A stretch of DNA of 64,000 nucleotides from Mesotaenium endlicherianum. Lineage: Eukaryota; Streptophyta; Zygnematophyceae; Zygnematales; Mesotaeniaceae. The DNA is taken from contig WELA01002483.1 of the NCBI GenBank assembly GCA_009602735.1, forward strand, positions 103,003 through 167,002, given 5' to 3'. The notes under the pieces are model-generated. The model saw only the letters and a program-made list of their open reading frames with translations, ran no database searches and was not told where the DNA came from. The first letter of the stretch is position 1, and each line of letters opens with the position of its first letter. The translations under genes and the position numbers were made by a program. Positions 44,693 to 57,240 of this stretch are shown one piece after another.

Positions 44693-45572
44693 GATTGATG
44701 ACATCAAACTTCTCATGCATTTTCCCGACAAACACTACCCAAGTAGGGTCACCAAGTTGCTGAGCCTTACGATCTCCTTTCCAATACAGCTACCAGTCTG
44801 CTGCACTGCCTTTCAGTAGAGCACCAGTATGCCTAACGTTCTCGTAATCATGCAGTTCTGGGTAGTTCTCCAGCCACTGCTCAACATCAGCGAGAAACTT
44901 GACCAGGTACTACTTTTTGTTTCCCTCAGGATCATGGTGCGGGGGGGGCTTTGGCTTAGGCTTACTAGGCCCTCTGCCACCACCACCAGTGGTTTGAGAA
45001 CCCAGTTGGTCTCTGTCACGCAGCAATGCCATTGTGATCCTTTTGTCCTCCTGTTGGGACTGATACATGCTCGCCACTCGCGATTGCATCTGAACAAATA
45101 AGGCTCCAAGATCTACATTCTGAGGTGGTAGCCCAGCAAACGCAGCAGCAGCAACATTAGCTCAATTAGTAGCAGCTTCGGCATTCCTGATTGCTGCCGC
45201 TCCGACTATGCCCGTTGCGCTCAACCGTCTGCGAATTTGAGGGAGAGGTATGACAGTAGGCACTGCAGGAGGTTGGTTTCGGAGGTTGGCCCTTTCTGCC
45301 ATCTGCTCTTCCAACGTCCTTTCATCAGGGGCCCTCCAGTTGACTGCCTCCTCTACCTCTTTGGCTCAACGCTCATCCTCAGCCAACTGGGCTACTACTG
45401 CAGCAAGAGGTGCTGCCTGCTCAGCAGCTTCTCTAGCTCCTGCATCGTGCAGCGTTTCCAAGTAGGTACGGGGTCCAAAGACGCGACTTTCGTCCTGCCC
45501 TTTTACAATGTTATCATTGTCCTCACCCTCCACTTCCCGAGAGTTGCTAGTTTGAGACCTAGTCCTTACCAT
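44693..45572 (-). pseudogene. Family B gag, N-terminal part (B3)
   Basis: MVRTRSQTSNSREVEGEDND at 45572, the Ala-rich helix, the GGG-RGPSKPKPK linker (about 44.95 kb), and gag sequence up to 44693, where GC-rich D/C sequence takes over. Broken copy. Confidence 0.7.
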
Positions 45573-45923
45573 ACACAACTACTGTGATAACTCCTCCGAT
45601 ACCACTGAAATCAACTTACCAATAGACGATTAATGATTAATAGAGATCTTTATATGAGCAAGTAATCTTTATGGTATTTAGATGACAGTGCGTATCAATG
45701 GCTTCTCGCCTTGGATTCAGATATCTCTCAGTAAGCGGTACAAGAGAGTTGTCCTCGTTTCCGAATGCCGAACTCGAGAGCAATACGTAGCATATATACA
45801 TGGAATGAGTTTACTGTTCAACGGAGTGCGATGGCACCGCCTACTCGGGAGTTAACCACGTCGGTAGGACCTCGGCTAACCAAATCCACAGCCATCTTCC
45901 ATCATCCCGAATCGTCATCCCCC

Positions 45924-48524
45924 TTAACATTAGGTCTCGCAAGAAATAAACCATATATGGTCCGATAAAGCACCACCTAAGTTTCACTATATTGAAATAA
46001 CCAGTGAAGCTATGACTATGTGTAATAGACCATTGGAGAGCTTACATCACAAGATGTTGCACTGGCCATGTGGCCCGCAATTTTTGGGAAGGTAAGGTGT
46101 ACTTTCCGTACAAAGTGTGTACGGTAACATGAAACAAGCAAAAAGAGCCAACTTTGACTTCACACACTATGAGTTTGGGTATGAACCAGTAGTTGTTGAT
46201 TTATTCTGGGGTGGGCATGTGTCTTACCTATTAAATTTTACTTCATTTTGATTAGTAGCTTTGTGCAGGCACACTCTGTACTTAGTGGACCATATGGGGT
46301 CCGGGTATTTTCTGTACTTTTTAGTGCCTCATGCAACAAAGCATCACAGTTTCATAACTTATTTTGTACACATGCAAATAGTAGTCTGTAAAGTGGAGCT
46401 TGACAGTAAGGTTTTACTTTACTTACCAAAAAACAATTTGGATATAAAATAATGAACAAAAATGATTAAAAATAAATTATAAATTATAGAATATCACAGA
46501 ATCGACAATTTTGCACACATGAAGCTAAACTGTACATGAAGCACAATGTCTTTCATATATATTTTTGTTGCAACTCCTCAGCTCTATAGTCCTAATTGTT
46601 ACTGCTACTTAGCCTGTAGGGGCCACTATCTACATGTGCTATGTGCTTGTTGGTATGGTACTCCTCAAAGCAAGGCGCGGGGCAAAACGCTACTCCACAC
46701 GTCGCGCACCAATAGCTAGGCCTCACGTTACTCTTCTCATGGCCTAGGTCATACAGCTTGTCTGCACACTACACACCCTGGTCTAGAGCCTCCTGGAAGG
46801 TGCTCAGGGAAGTGTCTCCCAAGGAACCTGTCTATCCAGCCCGCCCCGCACTCCATCGAAAGTGCCTTCCCTCACGTGGATCATGGAAGTCTGTCATCTC
46901 CGCTACACCATCTAACATGAAGGGAAACCTGTCAAACTCAGAATGGGCCAGGTTGTAGAGGATGTAGGCATTGGCCAGGGCAGCATCAAACAGACTCCAA
47001 TATAATTTGTGCCACCACTTGAAGCTGACAGCAGCACTCTCGACATAATAGTTATCCCTCAGACAGAGCTTGTCGAATTGATCGACAGCATCTTTGTGTT
47101 TGTTGTAGTGCACCACAATGTCTGGAGCAGTCTTCAAGCTCCCATCACTCTGCCTCCTCTCAACTTCATTCACCTCAAGACCAGCAGCTGTAGACAGAAA
47201 GTGCATTAGCATCTTGTCTTGCCAGACCATAGCAATCTGCCCCGGGTAGTCACCCACAAGAACCATGTAGTCTCCCTAAGTTGGTTTTTTCTGACCTCTT
47301 GGGATGGGCAATACTAAGGCACTTCCTTTACCATCTAGATTCTTAGGCATGTCTTTTCTATTTTGGCATACCTGTACCAGTTGCTACATGACCTCTTTTA
47401 GCCAGGACTTTCAAAAATGTCGGCGATGTGAAGCCTCTGTCCAGAACAAAAGAGTAAGTCTGTTTGTCTGGCACACCCCCAATCAAGTCTAATAGTGTAA
47501 CAACTTGTGACCTGCCAGGCTCTTTATTAAACACTGTGAAGTCATAGCAGTAGTATCTTGTGCTATCACAGGCCACAAACAATTCTATACCAAACTTATG
47601 TGGCTTCTTTGGCATGTACACTTTCACAGGGCAAATCTATTTCTCAGGGGGAGTTCTATTGTTATGTCATGTCCAGGATTATGGTGGACTTTGAACTTCT
47701 GCCTCAATCTATCTATGATAGGCAGGCACTACCACATCCTGTAGATCCCAAAGGTCTTAGAAAATCACCCCCTACCCAAGTTTGACTTGAGGTGAAAATA
47801 TCTTTTTATTTTTAGCCACCTGTTCTTGGACATGAACGTTCCAAAGGAAGGAAACATGATGGGTCCACTTGTATCAGACCTCCAATAATAAAGTATCCTA
47901 GGCAGAGGGTTCAGGGCCATGGCAAGGTAAAGACCATGCCATACAACCATCTTAGTGAGAGTTACCAGCTTCCACTCTTTGGCCTTGTTTGAGTTTGCAT
48001 AAGCATTTGTCTCATTGACAAGCAATTCAAACCAGTCTATGCCAATGTACAGGCACAGCACAGCAAAGGGAGAGTATTTAAGAAATGCATTGGGATTGAC
48101 ACCTCTCAGTCCGGAGGTTGAAGAACCACCTGGCTGCTGCCTCCATGGATACTTCTCACCATGAACTGGAGGTCTCCCCCAAAGGTAGCAGAAATGAGTA
48201 ATTTACCACCCACAACAATTTTTGGCGCATTTGAAGAAGAAGCCATGGCTCTAAGAGCTTTCTAGGGACCTCGGGTATGAATGACTTTTTCACATGAAAT
48301 TTCGTGTCGAACCTGAAGTTGAACCTCACTCTTTTGACTCTAACTTTGTCGTTAATGATCGGAAGACCATTTTGCATTTTTTCGCCTAAGGTTCAAGTCT
48401 GTACGGTTCGTTTGAGCTATAGATTGTACAATTTGGTCAACTGTAGCACTCTAGAGGTCAACGCTGAAAAATAGAGATTAGCTAGACCATATATGGTCCG
48501 ATGGGATGGGATACCTAGTGTTAA
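45924..48524 (-). mobile_element. piggyBac element PB2 (2601 bp including both TTAA)
   Basis: TTAA duplications at 45924-45927 and 48521-48524 enclose inverted ends TTAACATTAGGT / ACCTAGTGTTAA. Both subterminal regions carry the palindrome ACCATATATGGT followed by CCGAT (45950-45966, 48486-48502). The element lies inside the B3 LTR, so it is younger than B3. 45967-46540 is AT-rich non-coding sequence at the transposase 3' side. Confidence 0.85.
46600..48377 (-). pseudogene. piggyBac transposase relic (PB2)
   Basis: Recognisable from an N-terminal piece near 48.3 kb (KFHVKKSFIPEVPRKLLEPW) through FPSFGTFMSKNRWLKIKRYF (47.85 kb), FGIELFVACDSTRYYCYDF and SFVLDRGFTSPTFLKVLAKR (47.4-47.55 kb), HYNKHKDAVDQFDKLCLRDN with the third catalytic Asp (47.1 kb), to the Cys-rich domain (YWCATCGVAFCPAPCF, EEYHTNKH, about 46.65-46.73 kb). 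Open pieces are 48061-47765, 47627-47358 and 47266-46832. Frames change between them, so the enzyme is dead as assembled. It is clearly diverged from the PB3 transposase. Confidence 0.75.
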
Positions 48525-48826
48525 GGGTGTCATCTGGCCACTCATCTAGCACACCACACTTAGATGCATAGCTAGGTAGTTCGCTGCTGCCGAGTACGGC
48601 AGCCAACTGCCTGTCAAAGAATGTGACAGCAAGCTGACCCAAGTCAACAGGCTGACCTAATGGACTTCAGCCTGCTGCTTCCGGCTAAGTAATTTAATTA
48701 AGTCTTAAGTATCTAGCAAGTTTAAATGCAGCAAACTAGATATTAACTATAGTTGAGCAGGCTGAACTTATTTAACTATTATATGTAGATGAATATTATA
48801 TCTATCCAATATACTGATTCATTACA

Positions 48827-49722
48827 GATAACGTGCCTATAGAAAATGAGCTAAGTTTAGTGATTACAAGTGTATGTCTTGTATTGTGCACCTGTGTGTT
48901 GCTCCCTACTTTCAGGTATACCACACCACCAGGGTTATTGCCCATCTAGATTAAGGACCTTTCTGGGAGAAGAAGTCTTAGGAGACACAAATAGGCGAAA
49001 ATCGATGAAACTGAGCTAATCTGGTAGGAATTGTAAACAATTGTAGTGAGACCCAGTGAGATGGTGAAGACATGACATAAATGAGTTCATCATTTTGTAT
49101 TTGATTTGATTTTTTTTAAAAAGAAAGTAATTGTTCTTTTTGCCCCTGCATGATGATTAGTTGTAATTATTATACTATTTTCCAAATATTTAAAATTGAA
49201 AAAAATATTTTCAACAAGCCAAGGACACAAATAAGTGATATGTTAAGTTTAAGATCTATGTGATATGTGTGCATTTCACAAAGTCATGCTATGTGAAGCT
49301 GTCCATTATAACGTTTGTTGCATAATGTTTTTTTTGCGCATCATATTTGGTGCATATTTGCTAAGAGCTCCATAAGACAAATTACTTCTCCGATGGGCTC
49401 CAAATTTTGCACATGTAATAACTACTCATATACATATCCCTGGCTAAATTTCCATGCCCTAGACCCTAAGACTTGTAGAGATATGAAGGCCCAAGTTTTG
49501 CAATTTTGGCGCTAATTTTTTTGGTGTCATTCTTTTCAATTTCTCCACTCTAAAAAAAATTCATCTTGAAAAAAAAAGGATGTGGTCAGCAAGATTGTGA
49601 TGTAAGCTTTCCAAATTGGTGCTTCATTGTATGCTTGGACTAATACTGTGATCACAAAAAATTCAAGAGTAAAGATAGTAGGTGCATTAAAAAGTGTGAG
49701 TTGCCGTGGGGTATTTAGTGTT
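48827..49722. other. AT-rich sequence, possibly a piggyBac-like remnant
   Basis: No gene seen. Its right edge GGTATTTAGTGTTGA (about 49712-49725) resembles the piggyBac end ACCTAGTGTTAA. It joins family B LTR sequence at the place where intact LTRs have TTAA (about 9604-9607). No left end was found. Confidence 0.3.
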
Positions 49723-50346
49723 GAGTCTGCTCGACTTTTAGTAATATTCAATATGATGACTCAGTCGAGAGCAACAGGCTGAAGTCTATCATTGGTCAGC
49801 TTACTGACACATTCTTTAACGGTCAGCTTTCTGCCGTTCTCAGTATAAGTGAACTGCCTAGTTATGCATCAAAGTGTGATATGCTAGATGAGTGGCCGGA
49901 TGACACCCTTGGGGTAGATGGCGATTTGGGATGATGGGCGATGGCTGTGGATGTGGTTAGCCGAGGTCCTACCGACGTGGTTAACTCCCGGGTAGACAGT
50001 ACCATCGCCCTTGCCATTGAGCAGTAAAATCATTCCATGTACGTAAGTTAGGTCATGCTCTTGAGTTTGGCATTAGAAAACAAGGCCAACCCTTTGTATC
50101 CTTACTGAGAGGATATCTGAAATTAAGGCAAGAAGTCATTACGAGAATTGTCTTCTAACCTTGCTTATGTATGAGTTTACTGATTGCATGATTAATGCTC
50201 GTGTACTTGCATATAACCTATGAGTATTGCTCACGCTAGTTGTGTGGTCTTTTGCTAATTAACCAGAAAACACCATGAAGATCACTTGTTGATATAAGAT
50301 CCTTTTGTTAATTGTTAATCGCTTATTAGTAACACGATTCATTTCA
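49723..50346 (+). repeat. Partial family B LTR, plus orientation
   Basis: Matches roughly 9608-10242 of the complete plus-strand LTR, ends CGATTCATTTCA at 50346, and is visibly diverged. The first ~85 bp of the LTR are missing. Confidence 0.75.
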
Positions 50347-50551
50347 ATCTCACTCGACACTTGACCAAATGACGCGAAACTGGTGCCATTTGGAAGGTGG
50401 TTCGGCGCCTTATACTTTTGCGATTCGGAATGCTAGCAAAGGTCAACATATGGATGCGTAAAGTAAAGTCAAAGTCGATCTTCCCAGGTTGATGGTTCAC
50501 ACACGTGTAGCTCGGTATAATGCGACGACCTTGACCTAATGAGTCATGACA
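50347..50551 (-). repeat. Partial family D LTR
   Basis: Matches about 5153-5359 and 34220-34425 (GACCAAATGACGCGAA, TCAACATATGGATGCG, GAGTCATGACA). It abuts the family B LTR fragment at 50346/50347. Confidence 0.7.
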
Positions 50552-51063
50552 TGCGGTTTCAAGTGTACAAAGGGTATTACAATTTGGAGGATGAGACTGG
50601 TTTTCATCATTGCAAGTAGAAGCGGGAAATACGAATTGCTTACAACCTTCTTCTTTAGAATAGGACGAGGGTGAAAAAGGTCCCTACATTTTGCTACCAA
50701 CTATTCATATTATTTTTGCACACACCTTTTTAATTTGAGCCCCTAAGCGGAGAGTGAAAGAAAAGCTTCTCGGGTCAATGGCCCTATGAGACTCTAGTTT
50801 GATCTAGACACATTTGGGACTTTGAAGCCTGAAGCGAGAGGTTTCATTAGTATTCAGTGCTGGATATATCTGGAGTGACAAACGTTTATGCACGTGACCG
50901 GTGCGCCGAGAAGTAAGGTCTCTCAGAGGAGGAAGGGGAATTTACAAGGGCGTGGATATAGGAAATATGTGCACTCTGAACCAATTAAATTCGCTTGCGA
51001 TTGGAACATTTTGATCAAATTGATCTTACGCGATTGTGCGGAATAAGGTTTTTCTACTTTGGC
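50552..51063. other. Unassigned sequence left of A3
   Basis: No gene or known repeat seen. It ends with TTGGC (51059-51063), the target duplication of A3. Confidence 0.5.
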
Positions 51064-51566
51064 TGTAGTGAAACAGATAGATAAAGTACTTAGTAAAACA
51101 GAATACTTTATCTATTCAAGACAAGGATCTTTGAACACAAGTGGTAGCTTCTTGAAAGAAAGATGGCTTCTTGAAAGTTAATATATTTCTGGATTTTGGC
51201 AAGTACAAGAGTGATTCTCCCATGTCTTTCTATGTTCTAGCTCTTGTTTATATACTTGCTACATAAGTAATTTCTAGGAAGGTGTATGTTGATGTGTTGG
51301 CACCCAACACATCCCAAAACTTGCCACCTCTTTCTAGAATAATGTACACATGTCCTTTTGACCTAAAAATGGCACATCTGACTTTTGCCACATGGAGTTC
51401 TTCTAGGTCTTTCCTCTAACTTCGAAAATGCCTTGGAAGGTTCAAAGGACATGAACCAAGTTACTAGAGTACCTATTCACACTTGACTCCACACAATACT
51501 ACTCCAAATATATTTGAAAACATTAAAATATATGCAAACTAATATATAATAACTCAAATCACTACA
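51064..51566 (-). repeat. A3 3' LTR (503 bp)
   Basis: Same ends as the A1 and A2 LTRs. It carries the ATATATTAG, TTTGGAG and GTATTGTG variants. Confidence 0.95.
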
Positions 51567-52335
51567 TCACCCCCCCGATAGAAAAAGCGACGTCTCGGCG
51601 CGTCAAGTCAGGTCTTACACATGTGGAGCAAACTAGTCAACAGTTTCAAGTCAGATGCCACACATGTGAAGAGGACTAGTCAAAGGCGCCAAGTCAGGTG
51701 CTACACATGTAAGGTAGACTAGGCAAGGTCGTAGGTGGTGTGACCTTATTGGCTAGCCTACTCCTTAATGATAAAGAAAATTGTACAAGTTGGCCCAGAA
51801 TCTGCCACGAACTCAAAAATTCATAGCGGCCACAGAACTGCTCCAAATCTGAAAATTCGAGTGCCAGACGGACCGCGTCGGAGAACTCTACCGGGTCACC
51901 AAATTTGAGAGCATTCTCATTTCTGGAGTGTCGTTGAGAGCTGAGAGAGTAGGCACTCCTCCAAATCTGTGCAGAAACTTCTGAAAATCATAAGTCCTTC
52001 TATACTTCTCCAAATTCTGCAAACTAAGTCTCAAACTGGGCGCTGTAAGATGTTCTACCAGAGTCTTGAGTTTCAGAGCATTCCAAGTTCAGGGGAAGGC
52101 ACAATGTCAGAAGGCATATTCTGTCCTAACAATGCCAGCAGCCTGACCCCCTTCTACTTAGAGCATCATATCTCTCTCACCAGTGCTCCAAATTGAGCAA
52201 ACTTGGACTCTAAATGACCGGCTACTCATGGACTACAGCCAGGTAAATTTTCAGAATTTATTATGCAGAGACCTATTACCAGTAGCAGTTTTAGTTTTCT
52301 GTCCAGAAACTGCGAGAAGAGAAGAGTGTCTAATG

Positions 52336-55300
52336 TCAATTTTTCCTCTTTCTTGTTCTTGCAGGCTGCCTCCAAGGGGTCTTCTGCTGCTTCTTGATGG
52401 TGGCAGGCTGCCTCCCTGAAGTCTTCGGGCTTCTAGTAGAGAGACTTGGGGCTGGTCCAAGATGGGGGTTGGCGGCATGGAAGCGCTTCAACTTTCTCTG
52501 AACTTTGTCAAGGTAGTGCGCCGCCACCCAACTATTCTCCGAATCTGGATATCCTTTCCACTTGATCAAGTATTGCTGCTGTCTCCTGAAATTTCTCATA
52601 GCCACTATGTCTTCCACTTCGTACTCCAAATGATCATCCACTATTGTTGGGGCTGGTGGGGTTGTCACACGTCCTGGGAACTTGTTGTCGGGTTGCACAT
52701 ATGGCTTGAAGAGGGAAGCGTGGAATACGGGGTCGATGTGCATAGTCTGGGGAAGTTCTAGCTTGAAAGCAACGGGGTTGACTTGCTGGATAATCTTGAA
52801 GGGTCCCAAATACTTGGGAGAGAACTTGCTGCCGGCAGGCCTGTTGTTCAGGGAAATGTTCTTGGATGATAGTAACACGTTGTCACCCACTCTGTACGTA
52901 ATTTCTCTTCTGGATCTGTTCGCCACTCTTGCTTGAGCATCTTGCGCGTGTTGTAGAGCTTTCTTCGTTGCTGTAAGGGCTGCATCTAATGTCTCCATAA
53001 AATCTGTGGCTGCAGGTACTTCATCATGGCCAGCCGTGAAGCTCAGTGGCGTGGTCGGATGGAAGCCATAGTTGAGGAAGAATGGGGACTCTTGGGTAGA
53101 GGCCTGCGTAGTGTTGTTGTAGGCAAACTCGAGGGGGGTCAAGTACATGTCCCAGTCTTGCTCGAGGGTAGACACGTAGGCCTTTAGAGAGGTCTTTAGG
53201 GTACGATTCATACGCTCGGTTTGCCCATCTGATTGTGGGTGGTAGGCAGTAGACATATCCAGCGATGTACCCAAGTTCTTGAAGAGATTTTTCCAGAAAT
53301 GGCTTGTGAATCTTGGATCTCTATCTGACACAATTCTTGATGGTAGTCCATGGAGTCGGAAGATGTTGTCAAAGATGAGTCTTGCAAGTTGTGGTGCTGT
53401 AGCCTTAGTCGTCGTGGGAATAAAATGAGCCATCTTGGTAAGTCTGTCCACCACCGTGAGTATTGCATTATGGCCTCGAGGTGTCACGGGCAAGTCCACG
53501 ATAAGGTCCATTGAGATGTCCGTCCATTGTCTTTCGGGGATTGGTAGTGGTTGGAGGAGTCCTCCCGCCTTTTGCGATGATGGCTTGATTCTTTGGCATG
53601 TGTCACAGCTCCTGCAGTACTCCTTGACTTGCTTAGACATGCCTGGCCAACAATAAGTCCTAGCTAGAACGCCCGTGGTCCTTAGGATTCCAAAGTGTCC
53701 TCCAAGAGGGTTGTCGTGTGCTTCTCGTAGAAGCAAGAGCCGGAGGTCTAAGTCATTAGGAACACATCTCTGGCCCGTATCTTGCCTCACCCAATAATTG
53801 CCTTCTTGCTTCTTGCATGGGTCCAAGGCTGCTTCTCCGTTCTTGTAGTAAGGGTCTCTTTCATAGGCGGCTGAAAATCGAGCTTCCAGATCTGTCTTCA
53901 GGGATACCATCACTGCATTTAATTGCAGTCTTGAGAGGGGGTCAGCCGGGTTTGTCTTGCCGGGCTGGTACTGAATCGTGATGTTGTATTGTTGCAAGTA
54001 TCCGCTCCATCTTGCTTGTCTCCTTGAGAGATACGGCTGCGTTTGGAGGTGCTTTAACGCCTCGTGGTCCGTGGTGACCAGTACTTTGCGTCCTTCAACG
54101 TAGCAGCGCCAAACCTTCAAGGCATGTACAATCGCCAATGCCTCTCGCTCCGTGGTTGTATAATTTTGCTCGGCTGGATTTAGCTTCCTTGACTCGTAGG
54201 CGATGGGCTGCAGTCCCTTGCCTTGGTCTTGAAGCAGGATTGCTCCTATTGCATAGGAAGATGCATCGGTGATGACGTGGAAGGGCCAATCTGGGTTTGG
54301 ACTTGGGAGTGTGAGCACCGGGGATGTGGTCAATCTTCGCTTTAACTCTTGAAATGCCTCTTCCTCTTTCTCGGTCCATGTATATAGCCTGTCCTTCTTG
54401 AGTAGATCTGTCAGGGGGGCTGCTATGTGCGAGAAGCCTTGGATGAATTTTCTGTACCAATTGGCAAATCCCAAGAATGACTGGAGTTCTTTCTTGGTCG
54501 TGGGGGTTGGCCATTCCTCCACCACCGTGGTCTTCTTGGGGTCTATCTTGATGCCATCAGCAGTCACGTGGAGACCTAGGAACTCCACTTCTTGTTTGGC
54601 AAACTCGCATTTTGACTCCTTCGCAAACAGCTTGTTTTGCTTCAATACTTCAAGGACTTCTTTCAAGTGTCTCGCATGCTCTTCAAGGGTCTTGCTGTAG
54701 ATAAGGATGTCATCGATGAATACCACCACAAATCTGTCCAACATGGGCTGAAATATGGTGTTCATCATAGTCATGAAAGTTGCTGGCGCGTTGGTGAGTC
54801 CAAATGGCAGGACCATGAACTCAAAATGTCCATATCTTGTCCTGAATGCCGTCTTCTCTATGTCCGGTTCTGCGATGCGAATCTGGTGGTAGCCGCTCCG
54901 TAAGTCAATCTTCGTGAAGTACTTGGCTCCAACCAGCCGGTCCATGAGCTCATCCATGCGCGGCAGCGGGTATCGATTCTTGATGGTGATCTTGTTGAGG
55001 GCGCGATAGTCCACACACATCCTCAAGGTACCATCTTTCTTCTTGACAAATAGCACCGGGGCTCCAAATGGCGACTTGCTAGGTCGAATGAAGCCATGCT
55101 CCAGTAGCTCCTTGATTTGCTTCTTGACTTCGTCTAGCTCCGTGTATGACATTTTGAACGTAGGCCGAGAGATGGGCTTGCTTCCGGGCTCCAACTCTAT
55201 CTTGTGGTCTACGAATCTTTTGGGGGGTAGGCCCTTGGGCAATTCCGGGGAGAACACTTCTTTGTAGTCCTCAAAGACTTCTTGTATCTCCTTGGGAACG

Positions 55301-56001
55301 GGGCTGCCTTCTTGACTCTCGATGTCTTTCTTGATGTCTTTTGGCGTGATCAAGGCCAAAAGAAGCTCGTGTCCCTTCCTCACAAGTCTCTTGAGTTGGA
55401 GGGCGGACAATAGTATCTCGTGTGCCGGCTTCTGGATGTCTTGGGTCTGGATATTCTGGATTGCGCGCAAAATACAGATTCTTGAAGTGATGTCATTCTT
55501 GATCTTGATAGTACCGGTCCTCCAATCAACTTGGGGGTTGTGCTTGGTCAACCAAGGCGTCCCTAGGATGACGTCGTACTTGCCCAATTGCATGGGGGAG
55601 AACACTACTCTATCCTTGAAGGACTTGATAGAGAGTGCCAAGGGGTACGTCTTCTTGGAAGGGGTAGTATAGGAGAATCCATCGGGCATCATAATCTCCT
55701 CGTCGTGGTCAAGAGTTCGCATAGTAATACCGTGCTTGGTGGCAAAATCTGCAGCAATGAAGTTGCCTTGAGCTCCGCTATCCACCAAGATGTGGACCTT
55801 CTCTCCTCCAAGGTAACCTCTCAAACTCATTGGGGCTGGAACGTCGTCTTCAACGGGGGTCTCCACCTCACTTGGCGTGTTGCCTTCTCGTGAAGTGGGT
55901 CTTGGGGTGGTAGGCTCCTGGCCTACCGGCGCTGTCCGTTTTTTGACAACTTTTTGGGGCATGAAAGTGCACGATGGCCCTTTTCCTTGCAATAGAAGCA
56001 T
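52336..56001 (-). CDS. pol: Family A Pol (1221 codons), A3
   Basis: Same domain order as A1 Pol: protease, RT, RNase H, integrase, chromodomain. Two residues differ in the integrase C-terminal region ([14 protein letters not shown] here). Expressed by -1 frameshift from gag at the heptamer 55938-55944 (minus strand) with its hairpin at 55909-55927. Confidence 0.95.
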   Translation of the reverse strand: MLLLQGKGPSCTFMPQKVVKKRTAPVGQEPTTPRPTSREGNTPSEVETPVEDDVPAPMSLRGYLGGEKVHILVDSGAQGNFIAADFATKHGITMRTLDHDEEIMMPDGFSYTTPSKKTYPLALSIKSFKDRVVFSPMQLGKYDVILGTPWLTKHNPQVDWRTGTIKIKNDITSRICILRAIQNIQTQDIQKPAHEILLSALQLKRLVRKGHELLLALITPKDIKKDIESQEGSPVPKEIQEVFEDYKEVFSPELPKGLPPKRFVDHKIELEPGSKPISRPTFKMSYTELDEVKKQIKELLEHGFIRPSKSPFGAPVLFVKKKDGTLRMCVDYRALNKITIKNRYPLPRMDELMDRLVGAKYFTKIDLRSGYHQIRIAEPDIEKTAFRTRYGHFEFMVLPFGLTNAPATFMTMMNTIFQPMLDRFVVVFIDDILIYSKTLEEHARHLKEVLEVLKQNKLFAKESKCEFAKQEVEFLGLHVTADGIKIDPKKTTVVEEWPTPTTKKELQSFLGFANWYRKFIQGFSHIAAPLTDLLKKDRLYTWTEKEEEAFQELKRRLTTSPVLTLPSPNPDWPFHVITDASSYAIGAILLQDQGKGLQPIAYESRKLNPAEQNYTTTEREALAIVHALKVWRCYVEGRKVLVTTDHEALKHLQTQPYLSRRQARWSGYLQQYNITIQYQPGKTNPADPLSRLQLNAVMVSLKTDLEARFSAAYERDPYYKNGEAALDPCKKQEGNYWVRQDTGQRCVPNDLDLRLLLLREAHDNPLGGHFGILRTTGVLARTYCWPGMSKQVKEYCRSCDTCQRIKPSSQKAGGLLQPLPIPERQWTDISMDLIVDLPVTPRGHNAILTVVDRLTKMAHFIPTTTKATAPQLARLIFDNIFRLHGLPSRIVSDRDPRFTSHFWKNLFKNLGTSLDMSTAYHPQSDGQTERMNRTLKTSLKAYVSTLEQDWDMYLTPLEFAYNNTTQASTQESPFFLNYGFHPTTPLSFTAGHDEVPAATDFMETLDAALTATKKALQHAQDAQARVANRSRREITYRVGDNVLLSSKNISLNNRPAGSKFSPKYLGPFKIIQQVNPVAFKLELPQTMHIDPVFHASLFKPYVQPDNKFPGRVTTPPAPTIVDDHLEYEVEDIVAMRNFRRQQQYLIKWKGYPDSENSWVAAHYLDKVQRKLKRFHAANPHLGPAPSLSTRSPKTSGRQPATIKKQQKTPWRQPARTRKRKN

Positions 56002-57203
56002 AGTCCAGCCGTCATGAGAGCTTCTTTTTCAGCCGGGGAGAGTCTTGCTTTCACTCCTTGCTGGTTTCTTGCATCATAAGTGTCATTGGAGGGTCTTCCA
56101 CTCTTCCGGGCAGCCGCGGGGTCCCTTTTAATAACTCCGATTTCCATGGGTGTGGGTCCAGATTCGGATGTGGAAGGGGCTGCGTACACCCGCGTCGTCG
56201 GTACCCGTGAAGATGAAGGCACGGAGTGCTTGAAATCCAAGGTATCCACCTTTTGGGCCACTTCAATGATCTTTGAGAAGTCCGTCAAGTCGCGTAACTC
56301 CACTTCCTTTGCCACCTTGGGTTTGAGGCCAAAGATGTAACGGTCAATCTTCTCCTCGAGAGACATGTTGGGGATCTCAAGAGTGAGGGCGTGAAATCTG
56401 GATGTATACTCTTGAACGGACGTCGTTTGCTTGAGATGGTGGAGCTTTCCTCGGGCAATCTTCTCCGCATTGATGGGCATGAATTGCTTCTTGAGGGCCT
56501 CACGAAAATCTGCCCATCTTGCATATGATGGTGGGGGCTCTTGGCCGAGCATGGGGTGCGCCATAGCTTGATATATAGCCGCTTGATAGTTACGCCACCA
56601 TGATGTTGCTGCTCCTCTAAGTAAGGTAACGGCAAAGGGAACGTAGTCCTCCTCGGGTACTTCAAGGAACGCGAGGTACGTCTCCACTTGGTAGAGCCAT
56701 AAATTCAGGTTGGCACCTTTCCCGGGGTTGAAAGTGTCGGGTTTGCCGGGCTTGATGAGTTTCCTTGCTCTCGTTGGCTCTTGTGGAGGCGCTTGAGCCG
56801 GGGCTGGATTTTGAGCATTGCTCGCAATAGGGGCAACCATGGCAGCCATAGCTTCTCTTGACGCTTGCACGGTTGCTTCATAGGTGGCCAAGCCCACTTG
56901 GTTGTGGACGGTCATTAGGAAGGCTGCCCACTCATTTGCGGGAACTCCTTGTGGTGGGGTCAACTTTGCTATAGCGGCTGCCACGGGATTTGACGGTGCT
57001 CCTCCTTGTGGTGCTTCTTGTTGTTGCAGATTTCCTTGAGTAGGCTCTCCCATCGACGCTGGAGGAGGGTGTGCTCCTCCTTGTGGTGCTTCTTGTTGTT
57101 GCAGATTTTCTTGAGTGGGCTCTCCCATCGGCGCTGGAGGAGGGTGTCTTGGAGAGGAAGGGCTTCCTTCGAAAGCTTGCTGTTGGTCTTGAGGATCGGC
57201 CAT
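55923..57203 (-). CDS. gag: Family A Gag (426 aa), A3
   Basis: Identical in sequence to the Gag of A1 and A2: 25-residue N-terminal duplication, gag domain, and the CCHC knuckle [14 protein letters not shown]. The start is 25 bp inside the primer site. Confidence 0.95.
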   Translation of the reverse strand: MADPQDQQQAFEGSPSSPRHPPPAPMGEPTQENLQQQEAPQGGAHPPPASMGEPTQGNLQQQEAPQGGAPSNPVAAAIAKLTPPQGVPANEWAAFLMTVHNQVGLATYEATVQASREAMAAMVAPIASNAQNPAPAQAPPQEPTRARKLIKPGKPDTFNPGKGANLNLWLYQVETYLAFLEVPEEDYVPFAVTLLRGAATSWWRNYQAAIYQAMAHPMLGQEPPPSYARWADFREALKKQFMPINAEKIARGKLHHLKQTTSVQEYTSRFHALTLEIPNMSLEEKIDRYIFGLKPKVAKEVELRDLTDFSKIIEVAQKVDTLDFKHSVPSSSRVPTTRVYAAPSTSESGPTPMEIGVIKRDPAAARKSGRPSNDTYDARNQQGVKARLSPAEKEALMTAGLCFYCKEKGHRALSCPKKLSKNGQRR

Positions 57204-57240
57204 CTTCTTGTGCTACCAAAGTGCCTAGCTCCGATACCAC

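Larger units (their letters stand above)
39791..48826 (-). mobile_element. Composite family B element B3 (broken; pol replaced; piggyBac inside its LTR)
   Basis: From the 5' side: LTR (48525-48826 plus 45606-45923, split by PB2), primer site (about 45593-45604), gag N-terminal part (45572 to about 44693), then GC-rich D/C-type sequence (42781-44692) where zinc knuckle and pol should be, then the pol-aORF spacer, aORF (about 40.85-42.42 kb), purine tract and 3' LTR (39791-40511). No target duplication was recognised. It is a heavily altered fossil with no RT or integrase of its own. Confidence 0.75.
45606..48826 (-). repeat. Family B 5' LTR of B3, interrupted by PB2
   Basis: LTR pieces 45606-45923 (with some sequence missing relative to other copies) and 48525-48826. 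The join lies at a TTAA, the piggyBac target. Confidence 0.75.

Noticed and set aside
49536-49751. Minus-strand 71-aa frame as a small gene.
   Set aside because: It runs across the junction of AT-rich sequence and LTR remnant, and shows no conservation or signals.
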